Shown in pieces: positions 62,401-64,000 of a stretch of 64,000 nt of DNA. The notes below the pieces were generated by a model. That model saw only the letters and a list, made by a program, of their open reading frames with translations, ran no database searches and had not been told where the DNA came from. Position 1 is the stretch's first letter, and each line of letters opens with the position of its first letter. Source of the stretch: QKMZ01 sp012965515 (GTDB lineage: Bacteria; Cyanobacteriota; Vampirovibrionia; Obscuribacterales; Obscuribacteraceae); assembly GCA_937879965.1 (NCBI GenBank), contig CALFMP010000025.1, positions 129,360-193,359 of the forward strand, in the 5' to 3' direction. Position numbers and translations under genes: made by a program.

Positions 62401-63829
62401 AAAACTCACAAAAAGATTGTCCGACACTCATGTGTGTGTTGTCGGGGCGGGGCTCACGGGCTCGCTTCTGGCGGTGTTTCTGGCGCGCAGAGGAATGCGC
62501 GTTACGATGCTCGAGAGACGCCCTGACATGCGAGTGGCGGAAATCAGCGCCGGACGCTCCATCAACCTGAACATCACCCGCCGCGGACTGCGAGCACTAC
62601 AGAAAGCCGGTCTCGAAGAAAGCATCCTCAAAGACTCAGTTCCGATGATGGGACGTCTGATACATTCGAGAACGGGAGAAACGACTTATCAACCATATGG
62701 TCGTGACGACTCCGAGTTTGGAAATTCGGTCTCGCGTGGTGAGTTGAACAAAACACTCATGACTGCCGCCGAAAAGGCGGGTGCAGTCACGATCAGATTC
62801 AATGAGCGCGTCACCAACATTGATCTGGAAACCAACACCCTCACGATTCAAAACGAAGCAGATAAGACTCAATATGAAGAAACCTTCGACCTGATAATCG
62901 GCACAGACGGCTCGGCTTCACAGATTAGAGAATCGATGACCAGAAAAGCCGGTTATCCGTGCGAGCAAGATTATTTGAACTACGGCTATAAGGAACTGGC
63001 AGTTTTGCCTCTCGAAGGCGGTAAGTTCGCGATGGAGAAAAACGTTCTCCATATTTGGCCGCGCGGTTTGTACATGATCATTGCGCTGCCGAACTTTGAT
63101 GGCAGTTTCACCTGCACCCTTTTCCTCCCTTACGAATCCATCAATGGATCACCGTGTTTTGAAAAACTCAACACAGAGCACGCAGTCAGCCAGTTCTTCA
63201 AAACTGATTTTGCCGACGCCTATGGCATGTTCGACAAGCCGGAGGAGACCTTCTTCCAGAATCCCACCGGCAGCATGGTTACAGTCACAACAAAGCCATG
63301 GCACTACAAAGACAGAGTGCTTCTGGTGGGCGATGCGGCTCACGCCATCGTGCCCTTCTTCGGGCAAGGAGCCAATTGCGCATTCGAAGATCTAACCGTG
63401 TTCGAAGATCTGTTGACGAAATACTTGCAGCCAGATGATGTTTTGGACTGGGAGGCACTCTTCCTCGAATTCGACGAATTGCGAAAACCCAATGCTGATG
63501 CAATTGCGCAAATGGCATTCGAAAACTTCATAGAGATGCGCGACAAAGTTGGACAGCCGGAATTCCTGTTGCAAAAAGCAGCAGAAAAGGTGCTGGAGAA
63601 AAATTTCCCTGATGAATTCGCTTCACGCTATGCACTGGTTACCTTCACGCATACACCTTATTCCGTGTGCCGCGACGCAGGCGTAATCATCGATGAAATT
63701 GTCGGTGAACTGTGCAAAGGCATCAAGAGTGCAGACGAGATAGATCTAAAGAAAGCAGAACAACTCATCAAGTCAAAGCTCTCGCCAATTCTGAAAGGTC
63801 GCGTCAAAGACGAAGTCCTCACCAAGTAA
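62390..63829 (+). CDS. kmo: Kynurenine 3-monooxygenase
   Basis: A 479-residue FAD monooxygenase that hydroxylates kynurenine. The FAD-binding start is VCVVGAGLTGSLLAVFLARRG, and the second FAD motif is LLVGDAAHAIVPFFGQGANCAFEDL. The C-terminal region that anchors eukaryotic KMO in the outer mitochondrial membrane is absent or soluble here. It is last in the operon and is followed by a tandem palindromic array. Tryptophan dioxygenase and formamidase are not in this window. Confidence 0.96.
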   Translation: MSLKKLTKRLSDTHVCVVGAGLTGSLLAVFLARRGMRVTMLERRPDMRVAEISAGRSINLNITRRGLRALQKAGLEESILKDSVPMMGRLIHSRTGETTYQPYGRDDSEFGNSVSRGELNKTLMTAAEKAGAVTIRFNERVTNIDLETNTLTIQNEADKTQYEETFDLIIGTDGSASQIRESMTRKAGYPCEQDYLNYGYKELAVLPLEGGKFAMEKNVLHIWPRGLYMIIALPNFDGSFTCTLFLPYESINGSPCFEKLNTEHAVSQFFKTDFADAYGMFDKPEETFFQNPTGSMVTVTTKPWHYKDRVLLVGDAAHAIVPFFGQGANCAFEDLTVFEDLLTKYLQPDDVLDWEALFLEFDELRKPNADAIAQMAFENFIEMRDKVGQPEFLLQKAAEKVLEKNFPDEFASRYALVTFTHTPYSVCRDAGVIIDEIVGELCKGIKSADEIDLKKAEQLIKSKLSPILKGRVKDEVLTK

Positions 63830-63830
63830 G

Positions 63831-64000
63831 GCGTGGGGGCGCGTTGTGGGGGCGCGTTGCACGCGCCCATTTTCTCGAGTTTGCGTGGGGGCGCGTTGCA
63901 CGCGCTCATTTTATCGAGTTTGCGTGGGGGCGCGTTGTACGCGCTCATTTTCTCGAGTTTGCGTGGGGGCGCGTTGCACGCGCTCATTTTATCGAGTTTG
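63831..64000. repeat. Tandem 39-bp palindromic array, runs off the right edge
   Basis: Full units start at 63883, 63922 and 63961 with period 39; an earlier, rearranged unit occupies 63831-63882. Each has GCGCGT-TGC-ACGCGC inside GTGGGGGCGCGTTG, with a TCATTTT spacer. One unit carries TAC for CAC, a G-T wobble that keeps pairing. The array continues past the window end. Confidence 0.95.

Noticed and set aside
63658..63987. Minus-strand frame with repeated ACNAPPRKL peptide
   Set aside because: Translation of the 39-bp array and antisense of kmo.

Overview
The window looks like a chromosomal segment of a free-living, Gram-negative-type bacterium with a large signalling and TPR-protein repertoire. 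No rRNA, tRNA or ribosomal-protein marker is present, so the lineage is inference only. The mix of many secreted TPR proteins, tandem Ser/Thr kinases, a WD40 protein, Clp_N domains, a kynurenine pathway and intergenic palindromic repeats fits a non-photosynthetic cyanobacterial-lineage organism (Vampirovibrionia/Melainabacteria, Obscuribacter-like) best. Planctomycete- or acidobacterium-like genomes cannot be excluded. No phage, insertion sequence, integrase or CRISPR array was seen.

Layout. 0.2-7.3 kb: a fused 5-oxoprolinase, a SOUL protein with a degenerate GGDEF protein, a His-tailed EamA transporter and an RlpA-like protein. 7.4-13.5 kb: TPR proteins, a CGNR-like regulator with its own operator, and a MATE exporter. 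13.7-18.3 kb: a threonine operon hom-thrC-thrB-lysC. 18.4-28.4 kb: aldo/keto reductase, TetR regulator, hydrolase, a TPR pair, FMN reductase, WG-repeat protein, SDR, Pcm and a membrane protein. 28.4-36.3 kb: an S9 peptidase, and a molybdopterin operon (moaD-moaE-moaA-moaCB-moeA) divergent from a MocR-like protein that lacks its PLP-binding residues. 36.4-37.0 kb: a VapBC-like toxin-antitoxin pair. 37.1-47.4 kb: TPR, Clp_N, WD40, receiver-like, amidase and EF-hand-like proteins. 47.5-51.7 kb: two tandem membrane Ser/Thr kinases. 51.7-52.8 kb: a NemR-like TetR circuit controlling a 57-residue protein. 52.8-60.3 kb: a candidate structured RNA, a TPR-zincin protein, low-complexity membrane proteins and an OmpR-type regulator. 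60.5-63.8 kb: a 3-hydroxyanthranilate dioxygenase-kynureninase-kynurenine monooxygenase operon, which would feed quinolinate to NAD synthesis.

Short palindromic repeats (stem, 3-nt loop, stem) sit at many gene ends, singly or as tandem arrays of 39, 40 or 43 bp units. Copies differ in stem sequence but keep pairing. The most interesting undescribed candidate is the 57-residue protein: it has a strong Shine-Dalgarno and sits behind two operators that match the autoregulatory operator of the neighbouring, apparently leaderless, TetR gene.
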